Assembly: GCA_019448385.1 (NCBI GenBank) | Contig: JAGTXO010000015.1 | Coordinates: forward strand, 1-64,000 | Direction of reading: 5' to 3' | DNA: 64,000 nucleotides | DNA from: Diacronema lutheri | Lineage: Eukaryota > Haptophyta > Pavlovophyceae > Pavlovales > Pavlovaceae | In this document: one piece after another, positions 50,202 to 59,396 of the stretch | Layout of the letters: each line of letters begins with the position of its first letter | Numbering within the stretch: position 1 is the stretch's first letter | Notes under the pieces: model-generated | What the model was told of the DNA's origin: nothing | Databases searched by the model: none | What the model saw: the letters and a program-made list of their open reading frames with translations, nothing else | Translations under genes and position numbers: made by a program

Positions 50202-52118
50202 TCAGCGCGCGCGCCCGACGACGGGGCTCCGCTCGGACCGCCCAAATCCGCCACGCTGGTTTGCACGTGCACGCAGCAGCATCCGCCGCAGCCGCAGCAG
50301 CAGCCGCAGCGAGGCGCACAGCGACGGGCGCACCTCTTTCCACATCCGTTTTTCGAGGTCGTGCAGAAAATTCTGCTGCGGGCCGATGACCGAGCCAGGC
50401 CGGCAGAGGCGCAGCCACGCGATCACCTCGGCGGCGGTGAAGCCCCAGTGCTTCATGATGTACAAGCCGATGAGCGTGCCTGTTCTGCCCAGCCCAGCTT
50501 TGCAGTGCACCGCCGTCCCGCCGGGCTCCTGCGCGCGCGCAGGCCGGAGCGGAGCGCGCGGCGGGCACGTGGCAGCGGCACGCAGATGGGGTCAGCGCGA
50601 GCGAGCACGCGCGGACGAACGGCTGGCCTTGCTGTGCGGTCGCAGGCCGCACGGCGCGGCCGCGCCCGCGTGCGCGCGGAACGCTTCGCCGCCGGCCATC
50701 GCGTGGCATTCCGCCGGGAGCGGCGCAGCGTCACCCCGACCGAACGGGCCACGCGCCGTCGCTCGCGCGCGGCCGCCTGGCCAGGCGGCCCGCGCGCGCT
50801 CGTGCACCCTCGTGTGCAGCGTGACGTGGGCGCGACAACCCTCGCCGCGCCTCGCGCGCGCCAGCCCTTCGCGCGCAACCCAGCGCAGATGTGCGGCGTG
50901 CACAGAGCTCGGCGGGCGGCCTGCCAGCCCCTCGTTCGCAACCCAGCCGCATCCGCGCAATCCAGCGCAGATGTGCGGTGTGCACTGAGCTCGGCGTCAA
51001 GCGGCGGCGCTGACGGCCCCTCGCCCACGCGCACGCAGACGCACATTCTCGCACGTCTCCATGAAGCGTTTGATGATCGCATCCGACGGGTTGCTCCCGT
51101 CGGCAAAATAGAGGTCCGAGTGGTTGAAGCCTGCGCGCGGTCCGGTCGTGCCGGCGCGGCAGCGCGGATGAGCGCGAGGGCCGGCGGCATGCGCACGCAC
51201 GTGCGCGCGCGCGGCGCCGCGTAGCTCGGGCCGTGCTGCCCAGTCTGACGGCCCAGTATGACGGCCCAGTCTGACGGCCCAGTCTGACGGCGCGCACGAG
51301 AGGCGCGCGCGTGCGTCCTCGCGTGGTATTGCGTATCGCCCGCCAGGCGCGACACGGGCTCGCCAGCGCGCGCGCGGCGCTCGCGGTGCAGCGCTGTGCG
51401 GCGCGGCTGGCGCACCCGCGTCGAGGAATTTCTTGCGGTCGTAGACCTTGTTGTTAAAGCGGATGACGCCGGTGACGTTGTTTTCGCGGAAGTACTCGTA
51501 GTAGGTTTCAGGCGTGTTCGTCTTGACGCCATCCACGTACGAGATCGGCGTCTGCGTGGGCCCGGAGAAGGCGAGAAATTTTCCGGGCACGATCCAGTTG
51601 AAGTCGCCGTTCTCGACGCGCTCATAGTACTCGTACTCGTCGCAGTCAAAGGCGTCGGGGTCGATGAACCCGCATTCGATGGCCTTGTGCAGGCCCGCGA
51701 GGCAGTGCGGGATCGTCAGGTGGAAGGTGGGCGGCCCGAGCGAGGCGTCGCGGAACGGGACGAACGGCGTCCTCACGGCGCCGAACGGCGCAACCGCCTC
51801 CGCGGGCGACTTGTCGCGATAAATCATGTTCCACGCGGAGATGAGCAGTGCGGAGTTGGCGCGCGTGTCGGCGTTCGCGCGGCAGAAGTAGACAATCTTC
51901 TTCTTCTCCGCCTCCGCTGCCCTCATCTTGTCGTTGAGCATCCGCATGAAGCGCACGAGCTGCGACGTGTTGAGCGGGCCAAAATCGCCGTAGTACGGAT
52001 CGTAGACGAGCAGGTCGTCGGTGGAGAAGAAGTGGACGCCCTGCTGCGGCTCCGGGTACCCGCGAAACGACTGCCAGTATAACCGGTCCGCCACGATCTC
52101 GATGGCGGGCTCGGCCAT
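50202..52118 (-). CDS. CDC14: CDC14 dual-specificity phosphatase
   Basis: Three exons, 52118-51416, 51130-51045 and 50528-50202, give 371 aa; both introns are GT-AG and phases agree. The N-terminal CDC14 domain includes [40 protein letters not shown] and [19 protein letters not shown]. The catalytic domain has [40 protein letters not shown] and the P-loop [19 protein letters not shown], with Cys and Arg intact, then [20 protein letters not shown]. It removes phosphates from CDK sites at mitotic exit and in ciliated cells acts on basal bodies. The long regulatory tail of fungal and animal CDC14 is missing; only the core plus about 50 residues remain. Confidence 0.92.
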
Positions 52119-52205
52119 GGCCGCGCCTCGCGCTAAACCAAGACTGCGCCCCCCGCCACCCTGGCCCAGAAGAAACGATCCCGTGACGAGTTGCATAGCA
52201 TCACC

Positions 52206-53525
52206 ATGTGCGCGCGTCACGCAGAAGCGAAGCGCGAGGGAATACCCATACTGGCAGTCAGTAAAGGAAGTATGGAGGAGAGGCATCGGAGAGCGTGGGA
52301 GAAGCTCGCCCTCTACCCGCTCACGAGGCCGCGCGGCGCGACCGGCCGGCATTCGCCTCGCCGTCGCGCCCGCGCGCCTACGCGTCCCGCGCCATCACGC
52401 GCCGTACCGCTTAGCACCGAGCCGGCGCGAGTCGACGCCGACCCGCGGCGTGCGGACGAGATCGCGCGCGCGCTGCGCCTCGCGCAGGAGGGGCGCGAGC
52501 GCGAGCTCGAGCACGCGCTCCGTACGCTTGGCTTCACTCGCCGCCTCACGCCGCGCGCGCTTGCGTACGCGGCGGAATACCACGCGATGCGCGCGGCTGC
52601 TGGCGAGCACGGCCACGCACCGCACGCAGGGTGCGTGTGCGCGCTCGACGGCGCGCTCGCGCCGGCGCTGCTCGCGCGCGCGCGCGCCGCCCTCGGCCCG
52701 GACGCGCGCTTCTGGCGCGAGACCGGCTACCTTGGCAGCAGCGCGCCGGTCGGCTACTTTAGCTACGTGCACGCGCTCAGCGCGCCGGCTACGTCGGCAA
52801 TGGACGAGCTGATTGCGCGCGTGCGCGCGCTCATCATGCCGCACTTCCCGCTCGTGTCGCGCGCGCGCTACGCCGAGTGGTGGGCGCACAACCGCGCGCA
52901 CGGCTGCGGCCACCAGCTCCATTTTGATTCGGACAACGAGGGCGACGGCGGGGTGCGCAACCCGATCGCTTCGGTGGTCCTTTTCCTCTCGGCGGCCGGC
53001 GGGCCGACGCTTGTCACGCAGCAGACCCTCGCGTCCAACGCGCTCGCGCCGCACGGCTGGCTTGCGTACCCGCGCGAGAACCGGCTCGTTGCCTTCGACG
53101 GCCGGCTGCTCCACTCCGTGGTGCCCGGCCGCGCGGCGTTTGCGACGGACCGGCGACGTGTCACGGTGATGGTTGCCTTCTGGCGCGACATCCGCACGCG
53201 CGACCCGCCGTCCGGCGCCGGCGCCGGCGCCGGCGCCGCCGGCGCGAGCGCGCTCGGCCCGGCGCGCTCCTTCCCGGACCCGCGCGCGCCCGGAACGCCC
53301 GCGTGGGTCGCCGACTTCGCGCCGCTCGGCGCAGCAGACGGCGGCCTCAGCGACAGCGAGGGCGGCGCCGGCTGCGGCGGCGAGGTGCGCGTCGCGCCGG
53401 TCGTGCCCGTGCGCCCCGTCTGGCTGCACGTCCAGCCCGCCGCGGAGGAGCCTGGCGGCGGCGGCACGGGTGGGCAGGCGTCGCTCGCACTCCCTCCGTA
53501 CGACGAGCTTTTCCAGGGGCTCTGA
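52206..53525 (+). CDS. 2-oxoglutarate/Fe(II) oxygenase, prolyl-4-hydroxylase-like
   Basis: 439 aa from ATG 52206, or 417 from ATG 52272; the choice is uncertain. The C-terminal half is a double-stranded beta-helix: HQLHFDSDNEGDGG gives the His-x-Asp pair, FDGRLLHSVVPGRA the distal His, and RRRVTVMVAFWRD the Arg that binds 2-oxoglutarate. Upstream, DARFWRETGYLGSSAPVGYF and ARYAEWWAHNRAH precede the core. An Ala/Gly-rich linker and an acidic C-terminal extension follow. These enzymes hydroxylate proline or other side chains; the substrate is unknown. No membrane helix was seen. Divergent from CDC14, 87 bp between starts. Confidence 0.75.
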   Translation: MCARHAEAKREGIPILAVSKGSMEERHRRAWEKLALYPLTRPRGATGRHSPRRRARAPTRPAPSRAVPLSTEPARVDADPRRADEIARALRLAQEGRERELEHALRTLGFTRRLTPRALAYAAEYHAMRAAAGEHGHAPHAGCVCALDGALAPALLARARAALGPDARFWRETGYLGSSAPVGYFSYVHALSAPATSAMDELIARVRALIMPHFPLVSRARYAEWWAHNRAHGCGHQLHFDSDNEGDGGVRNPIASVVLFLSAAGGPTLVTQQTLASNALAPHGWLAYPRENRLVAFDGRLLHSVVPGRAAFATDRRRVTVMVAFWRDIRTRDPPSGAGAGAGAAGASALGPARSFPDPRAPGTPAWVADFAPLGAADGGLSDSEGGAGCGGEVRVAPVVPVRPVWLHVQPAAEEPGGGGTGGQASLALPPYDELFQGL

Positions 53526-53743
53526 CGTGCGACGAACTCATGGGCGAGAAAGGGATGCGTGGGCGGGGGGTTGCTGTGCGTGCAGCCGAGCCTGACGCCA
53601 GGCGTCGAACAGGCGTCGAGGCAGGCGTCGGTTGTCCAAGCCGGCCCGTGCGCCCGGCGCTGCTTGACGAGTGGGATGCAGCGTGAGCCGTCCAATTGCA
53701 CGTGCCTCCGCCTGCACCACGTGCAAATGCAACGCGCGTCACG

Positions 53744-55348
53744 TCACTCGCTCGCGCGCCTCGCAAGGAGCAGCGCGCCGAGGGGCTTGTTTGTAAGAGC
53801 ATAGTACGGCTCGGGCGCCTTGGCAAGCGAGAAATCGTAGTCCGCCGCGAGCTTCGCCACGATCGCGTGCAACTCAGTCGAGGCGAGGCCCTGGCCGACA
53901 CAGTTGCGCGTGCCGGCCGCGAACGGGAAGAAGCTCTCGACCAGCTCGAGGCTCGGCTTGGCCCAGCGCTCGGGCAGGTACTCGTCGGGCTGCTCGACGC
54001 GGCCAGTGAATCGGAAAATGAGATGGAATGGCATCGTGACGTGTGCGCCGGCCGGCAGCACGTACGGCGTCCCCGCGACGGGAAAGTCGCGCAGCAGTCG
54101 GCGCATGCTGCCCAGGGCGGCGACCGGGTGCAACCGCATCGACTCTTTGACTGCAGCAAGCAGCTCCGGGCAGGCGTGCGGCTCGCTCGACGCGCGCAAC
54201 GCCGTGCGCAGCGCGGCTGCCCGCTCGGGATGCGCTGCGAGATCGCAGAGCGCCCAGCACACCGAGAAGCTCGTCGTGTCGTGCCCGCTGCGCGCGCCGC
54301 GCACGCAAGAAAAAGGGAAGGGGGGGGAAGGAGAGAAGGGGAAATCGGCTAGCGCGCCAGGCGGCCGCGGCGCGCCCACGGCCCTCCGCCCGCGCCCAGA
54401 CGACGACGGCGGCGAAAGGCGAGAGCAGCGGCTGGGGAAGGGAGGAGGGGGGGGGGATGGGGTGATGCAGGCGTACGCGATCATCATGATGAGGAGCTCG
54501 GCGCAGCGCTCGCGATCGTCCTTGTAGCCCAGATTGTTCGCGATCAGCGCGACGACGGTCTCCTTGCCCGCCGCGCCGGGCGGAAGCGCGCGATAATGCT
54601 CCAGGATTTTCTCCATCATAGCCATGTTTCGATGCGCCGCCGCGTGCGCCGCGCGCGCGCTCGGCAGCGCCCACGCGATGAGCTTGCGCCAGGGCAGCAT
54701 GATCTGCTTCTGCGCGTATTCGTCAAGGCACAGCTCGAGGTCGTGCAGGAAGGAAACGACCTCCGCGTCGCTCATCGCGTACTCGAAAGCCGCCTCGGCG
54801 ATGGCGCCCACCGTCACCTTGAGCATGTGGTGGCAGATGTCCACGGGCTGCCCGGCCGCGACCGCCGGCTCGAGCTCGGCCGCCGTCCACGCCGCGAGGT
54901 GCGCGAGGCAGACGGAGCGCATGCGATGCAGATGCTCCGGGCGGAAGGCGGGCACAACGCCCTTGCGCGCAAACTTGTGCGCCGCGCCGTTCATCTTGGT
55001 GAACATTGACCTCGTGCCCGCCGTGGTGCCGTCAAACATGCGGTACGCGGGCGTCTTGTCCGTTGCACCCTCGGCGAGCAGGGCGCGCGCAAGGCGGCCG
55101 TCTTGCACAAAGTAATTGAACGCCAAATCGGGCAGGCGGACGCGGAAGACGGGCGCCGCACAGCTGCGCCCGATGGCGAGGAGAAGCTCGGGCGCCTTAG
55201 GATTCGCGATCGAGCACAAAAAGCGAAAGGTGGAGACGCCTAAAAGTGGAACGCCACCGTCGCGCACCGGGCGGAAGAGCGCGTAGTAGCTTAATGCCGC
55301 CGCGACGCTCGCCCCCGCGACCGCGGCGGCCGCGCTCGTCCAGTCCAT
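53744..55348 (-). CDS. Cytochrome P450 monooxygenase
   Basis: Two exons, 55348-54477 and 54287-53744, give 471 aa. The intron (54288-54476, 189 bp) is a multiple of three and has no stop, so unspliced RNA would stay open; splicing restores the I-helix MIAGHDTTSFSVCW. The start MDWTSAAAAVAGASVAAALS is an ER anchor. Other hallmarks: ExxR in AVKESMRLHPVAALG, PERW in EYLPERWAKP, and the haem loop FFPFAAGTRNCVGQG with the Cys thiolate ligand. The CYP family is not assigned; sequence around the haem loop is of the eukaryotic microsomal type. The intron is C-rich on the coding strand. Confidence 0.93.
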   Translation of the reverse strand: MDWTSAAAAVAGASVAAALSYYALFRPVRDGGVPLLGVSTFRFLCSIANPKAPELLLAIGRSCAAPVFRVRLPDLAFNYFVQDGRLARALLAEGATDKTPAYRMFDGTTAGTRSMFTKMNGAAHKFARKGVVPAFRPEHLHRMRSVCLAHLAAWTAAELEPAVAAGQPVDICHHMLKVTVGAIAEAAFEYAMSDAEVVSFLHDLELCLDEYAQKQIMLPWRKLIAWALPSARAAHAAAHRNMAMMEKILEHYRALPPGAAGKETVVALIANNLGYKDDRERCAELLIMMIAYACITPSPPPPPFPSRCSRLSPPSSSGRGRRAVGAPRPPGALADFPFSPSPPFPFSCVRGARSGHDTTSFSVCWALCDLAAHPERAAALRTALRASSEPHACPELLAAVKESMRLHPVAALGSMRRLLRDFPVAGTPYVLPAGAHVTMPFHLIFRFTGRVEQPDEYLPERWAKPSLELVESFFPFAAGTRNCVGQGLASTELHAIVAKLAADYDFSLAKAPEPYYALTNKPLGALLLARRASE

Positions 55349-55408
55349 CCCGCGAATTTCCAGGTCCCTCCCTACCAAAACTAGTATTGAGACCTGGGCC
55401 GATGTATC

Positions 55409-55433
55409 ATATTAATGGATGTTATTAATATGG
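55409..55433. repeat. AT-rich inverted repeat in a divergent promoter
   Basis: CATATTAAT and ATTAATATG, 9-bp arms with 7 bp between, in an AT-rich island (about 55380-55465) between the P450 gene and the next plus-strand gene. It stands out in a GC-rich region and is a candidate factor-binding site for both genes. Confidence 0.5.
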
Positions 55434-55467
55434 GCACCGTACGCATTGTACTCATTTTGATGGAACG

Positions 55468-56793
55468 ATGACGTCCTTGCGCGATGCGCTCACGGCGGCG
55501 ATCCCATCTCGCGCGCTCCTCGAGCCCAGCGCGAGCCGAGCGGACGTGCGAGCAGCCCTTGAGGGCGAGCCGCTCGTTGCATGCGCGTCTGCCGCGCGCG
55601 CGGCGGCGGAGCTCCTGCGTGCCGCGCCTCCCGCCGCGGTCGCCGATCTGCTCGCCCAGCTCGACCGTGAATCAAGCGCGCTCCTCGTCGCGGCGCGCGG
55701 GCGCCCGCTCGACAAAGTGCACCGCGAGCTCGGCGCGCTCATATTTTCGAGTCGCACGCTCGTTCTCGCCGAGCTCGCGCCGCGGATGCGCCTCCTCGGT
55801 GCGGCCGTGGCCGAGCAGTGCGCCGCTGTCGTCGTCAAGCTCGCGCCGCTCGCGCTACCGAGCCAACTGCGCGAGGCGGACGGTCTCCTCCACGCGTGCG
55901 TGCGGGTGCTCGACCAGGCCGCGGACGGCGCTCTCGCTCTCGCTCGATGCCTGCGCGCCCTCCTCGATGACGAGCTGCGCGGCTCGACCGAGTCGCCATG
56001 CGTCGCGCGCGCCATCCACCTCTTCTTCGACGATTCAAAGGATGCCGGAAAAGTCGACAAGCCGCAGGCCGTCGCGCCGTCGGCGCCGTGGCTTGCGGGC
56101 GCGAGCGCGCTCGTCTCGTTGCTTTTCGAGCAGCTCGTCGTGGCTGCACAACCGCAGGGTGCGCTGCTCGCAACGGGCGGCGCGCTCGTGGCTGCGTGTA
56201 GACGGCTCGCGCGCGCAAGCCACACGTCAGACGCCGCGCGCTTGCTTGTCGAGGGCTGGTTCGAGCGCGCGCTGCGGCTGCCGCTTGCGTCACCCGCACA
56301 CAAAGCCATCGCCAGCGCGCTCGCGCGCCTCGCGCTCGACGCGTCGCCCACGCTCGCGGCGTCCATCGTTCGCGCGCTGTGCACGAGCGCGGCAGAAAGC
56401 ATCGCAGCCAGCGCGCGCGGGCCGCGCGCGCGACCGGGCGAGCTCGAGCAGGCCGTCGACGCCGCCGCGCTACTCTTTGGCGTGATGCGCTACGTGCGCA
56501 CGCGCTCGCTCCTCGCCACCCTTAAGCACGCGATCGAGCGCGTCGTGCTGGGCGCTGTTGAGAATGCGAAGCCCGAGGCCACACGGCGCGCGACCGAGCT
56601 GAGCGTCGCCCTGATGCGCGCGCTGCAGGCGGAGGTGTTTGCGCGCGCGCGCGGGTACGAGCGGCCATCGCTCGCGCGCTGGTACTTGATGCTCGCGGCG
56701 CGCATCGAGGAAGAGCTTGACGAGCTGAGCTGGGAGGCTGCGCGGCGCGTCGGCACCGCACCAGGCCCGGATGCGGTCAGGTCTCGGCTCTGA
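55468..56793 (+). CDS. Conserved-looking alpha-helical protein, unrecognised
   Basis: 441 aa, single exon from ATG 55468 (MTSLRDALTAAIPSRALLEP). Almost entirely amphipathic helices with regular Leu/Ala spacing (for example DGLLHACVRVLDQAADGAL, SPAHKAIASALARLALD), as in HEAT or ARM repeat proteins. No membrane segment, signal peptide or catalytic motif. Fully open and with codon use like its neighbours, so a real gene is likely. Divergent from the P450 (119 bp between starts), convergent with RPC4 (68 bp between stops). Confidence 0.7.
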   Translation: MTSLRDALTAAIPSRALLEPSASRADVRAALEGEPLVACASAARAAAELLRAAPPAAVADLLAQLDRESSALLVAARGRPLDKVHRELGALIFSSRTLVLAELAPRMRLLGAAVAEQCAAVVVKLAPLALPSQLREADGLLHACVRVLDQAADGALALARCLRALLDDELRGSTESPCVARAIHLFFDDSKDAGKVDKPQAVAPSAPWLAGASALVSLLFEQLVVAAQPQGALLATGGALVAACRRLARASHTSDAARLLVEGWFERALRLPLASPAHKAIASALARLALDASPTLAASIVRALCTSAAESIAASARGPRARPGELEQAVDAAALLFGVMRYVRTRSLLATLKHAIERVVLGAVENAKPEATRRATELSVALMRALQAEVFARARGYERPSLARWYLMLAARIEEELDELSWEAARRVGTAPGPDAVRSRL

Positions 56794-56861
56794 TGTGACA
56801 GACGGCCTCCCTGCGTGCGTCCGCTTCCGGTGACACGAGATACCTGTCGTGCATGCGGGCG

Positions 56862-58249
56862 CTACACGTACGACGGTCCCGCCTGGCCGCTGTCGCGGAT
56901 GTGTGGCGCGCCCGTATTGCCGCCGTGCGGCATCGGTTTGACGTCGCCCTGCGCGCCGCCTGCGCGCACGCCCGCGACGAGCGACGCGATCGACGGCACG
57001 CAGAGCATGCGCGCTCGCACGTCGCCCAGGCTGCAGCACTTGTCTGCTGAGAGCGCCATGAGCTCCTGCGCGCACGCGCAGTCCGTGCCGGCACGCACCT
57101 CAAAGTTGACTTCACCGAGCCGGAACGAGATGCGCCCGGACTTGTGCAGGCGCATCTTGCCGAGCGAGCCGGCGCCGAGCTCCTTGCAGCGGTTGCCAAA
57201 CTCGCGCGGCGTCGCCGCATCCTCCTTGCCCGCCGCGGGCGCGAGGCCGAGCGCGGCGCTGATGGGCAAATCCGGCGGAAGCTGAAGGAAAAAGATGCTT
57301 CCAGAGAGCTCACGGCTGCCGTGCAGCAGCACGTCGGCCGCGCTGCCCGGCGGGAAGACGGGCGCGCCGGGCGCGGCGCTGCGCGGCGTCTCGATCCGTT
57401 GGAATGGCAGCACCGTCGGCGCCTGCGGATCGCGCAGCCAGTCGTCCACGTCCGCGACCTGTGCGCAACGTGCGCGCGGCCGCGGAGCGCCGCTGCAAAT
57501 GGGTTGGCGTGAGCGGCAACGGCGCGGCGCGGTGGCCCGTTGCAGAGGCACGGCGGGCGCGCGCGCGCGCGCGCGCGGCGCGCGGGCGGTGCCTCGGGGT
57601 ATATTAAAGTTATGTTAGGAACCGTCACGGCGAATCGGCGCTCGGTTGTCGTCACAGGCAGCGCGCGACGCGTCCACGCGGCGGCGCGCGGCGCGGCGCG
57701 CGGCGCGGTGCGCGTGGCGGCACGAACGCACCTGGGCAAGCATCGGCTCCTCGGCGATTTGCCGGAACGTCTGCTGGCCGTGCTCCCTCGCGCCGCTCGC
57801 TCGAAATGTGACGGTCGCTCCGTGCCCGAGCTGGCGGCTCGCGGCCTGCTGCGCGGCGACTCGCGCGGCCGCCCCCCTTGACAGGCCTTGGCCGTTCGCA
57901 GGCGGCTGCAGCCCGCTGTGCGCGACGGACGTGCCCGGCTGCGCTCGCGGGGCGCCCAAAGCGCCCGCCTGTGCCGTCGGTACGGGCACCTGCGGCTGCG
58001 TGTCCGCGTCGTGCAGCATCTGCAGCAGATCGCTGTCCTCCCTGCGCGGCGGCGCGGCGCGAGCGGAGGCGCGCGAGCGCATGTGCGCGCGCGCGTGGGT
58101 GAGGAGAAGCGAGGGGCGCCGCACGGTCGCGATGTGCACCAGCGAAGGTGAGTGAGTCCACGGCTCGGCAGCCGCGCGGCGCGCGTGCGGAGACGGCGCG
58201 CGACGCACTCCTTGACGACCCGCTTGCGCCTGGGCGGCATCTTGGGCAT
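56862..58249 (-). CDS. POLR3D: RNA polymerase III subunit RPC4 (POLR3D / Rpc53)
   Basis: Three exons, 58249-58209, 58041-57732 and 57458-56862, give 315 aa; introns are GT-AG. The start MPKMPPRRKRVVK fits the basic N-terminal motif of RPC4. Exon 2 is a low-complexity acidic then Gln/Ala-rich linker (EEDSDLLQMLHDADTQPQ). Exon 3 holds the RPC4 C-terminal domain: SIFFLQLPPDLPI, GSLGKMRLHKSGRISFRLGE, VNFEVRAGTDCACAQELMAL, and SLGDVRARMLCVPSIASLV. With RPC5 it forms the TFIIF-like subcomplex of Pol III used in initiation and termination. Shorter than the human protein (398 aa). Confidence 0.85.
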
Positions 58250-58421
58250 GAACTGCGCTGGGCATGAACCGCGCGGCGCGCGCGCGGAGACGCGCGAGTG
58301 CACGTCGGCATGAGGCCCAGCCGCTGCCGCGCGGCGACGCTCGACCCCGTTCGACCCCGCGTCGTACCCGGCCCGTGGAGCCCTCCATCGTGCCAGGTGT
58401 GCGCGAAGCGAGAATCGGAGA

Positions 58422-59291
58422 ATGCCCACCCACCCGGAGCTCGACCGCGTGTCGACGGCGGCCGTGTCGCAGGCGTACGCGGAGCTCGGGCAGTGGGTGC
58501 GCAGGACCAACTATAAGCTCACCCAAGACGAGTGGATCTGGCTCAACCAGGCGCGGATGAACGTCTTGCGCGCGCAAGCATCGTATGCGGGCTTCACATT
58601 CTGCGGCGTCCTCGCGGCGACGCACGTCAAATTCTCGATCGGCAGCGGGCCGCCGCGACGGTTGCCCGGGTGGTCGCGCTGGGGCATCGCGGGGCTCGCC
58701 GCATGGATGGCCTCCGGCTTTGGCAAGCTCAGCGGCCACCGCATGAGCATGAAACGGCTGATGCTCATCCCCGATTCGCGCCTCGGCGAGCACATGCGCA
58801 AGAGCCTCTCGCTCCCGCCCCTCGCGGAGCAGCCGGGCGCGTCCTTCGGCGACGAGCTGGCGGACGGAAAGCGCGAGTTTGCGCCGCACTCGCCGCGCGT
58901 CGCCGGGGTCAAGGACGAGCGCGAGCAGCCATTCGCGACGGTCGCCGAGGGCACGGCCGACGATGCGCGATTCGGCGCTCCGGCTGGCGCGGCCGCCGCC
59001 GGCAACGGCCCTCTCCAGCCGGCGCTGGGACGGCCGCCGCCGCGCGGCGCGAATCAGGCCGCCGCGCCTGAACGGCCGAACAGCTGGGATCGCGTGCGGC
59101 AGCAGCGCCTCGAGCGCAACGCGCAGCAGCTCGCCGCGGACGGTGCCAGCCGCGACTCGCCGTTCGGCCGCGCGGGCGACGCGCTGCCGGCGCAGATGCG
59201 CGGCGACGGCTCGGTGGAGGCGGGCTTGCCGCGCGTCCTCGCCGGCAAGAACCGGTGGGGCGACAAGGTGCTGTCGGACACGCTCGAGTGA
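58422..59291 (+). CDS. Putative membrane protein, unrecognised
   Basis: 289 aa, one exon from ATG 58422. The N-terminal 110 residues have two hydrophobic stretches (YAGFTFCGVLAATHVKF and WGIAGLAAWMASGFGKLSG) after a WIWLNQARMNVLRAQ helix, an arrangement that recalls OCIA-domain mitochondrial proteins, though the match is weak. The rest is polar and low-complexity, ending LAGKNRWGDKVLSDTLE, a conserved-looking tail. Divergent from RPC4, convergent with FPGS. Confidence 0.6.
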   Translation: MPTHPELDRVSTAAVSQAYAELGQWVRRTNYKLTQDEWIWLNQARMNVLRAQASYAGFTFCGVLAATHVKFSIGSGPPRRLPGWSRWGIAGLAAWMASGFGKLSGHRMSMKRLMLIPDSRLGEHMRKSLSLPPLAEQPGASFGDELADGKREFAPHSPRVAGVKDEREQPFATVAEGTADDARFGAPAGAAAAGNGPLQPALGRPPPRGANQAAAPERPNSWDRVRQQRLERNAQQLAADGASRDSPFGRAGDALPAQMRGDGSVEAGLPRVLAGKNRWGDKVLSDTLE

Positions 59292-59396
59292 GAATGAGCT
59301 TGGCATTCGCGGGACATGATTTTTTCTGCACATGGAATTGCAGTGACATCCCCACCCGATCCTCTGCGCCCTTCACAAGGGGCGCACCGAGCGTGT

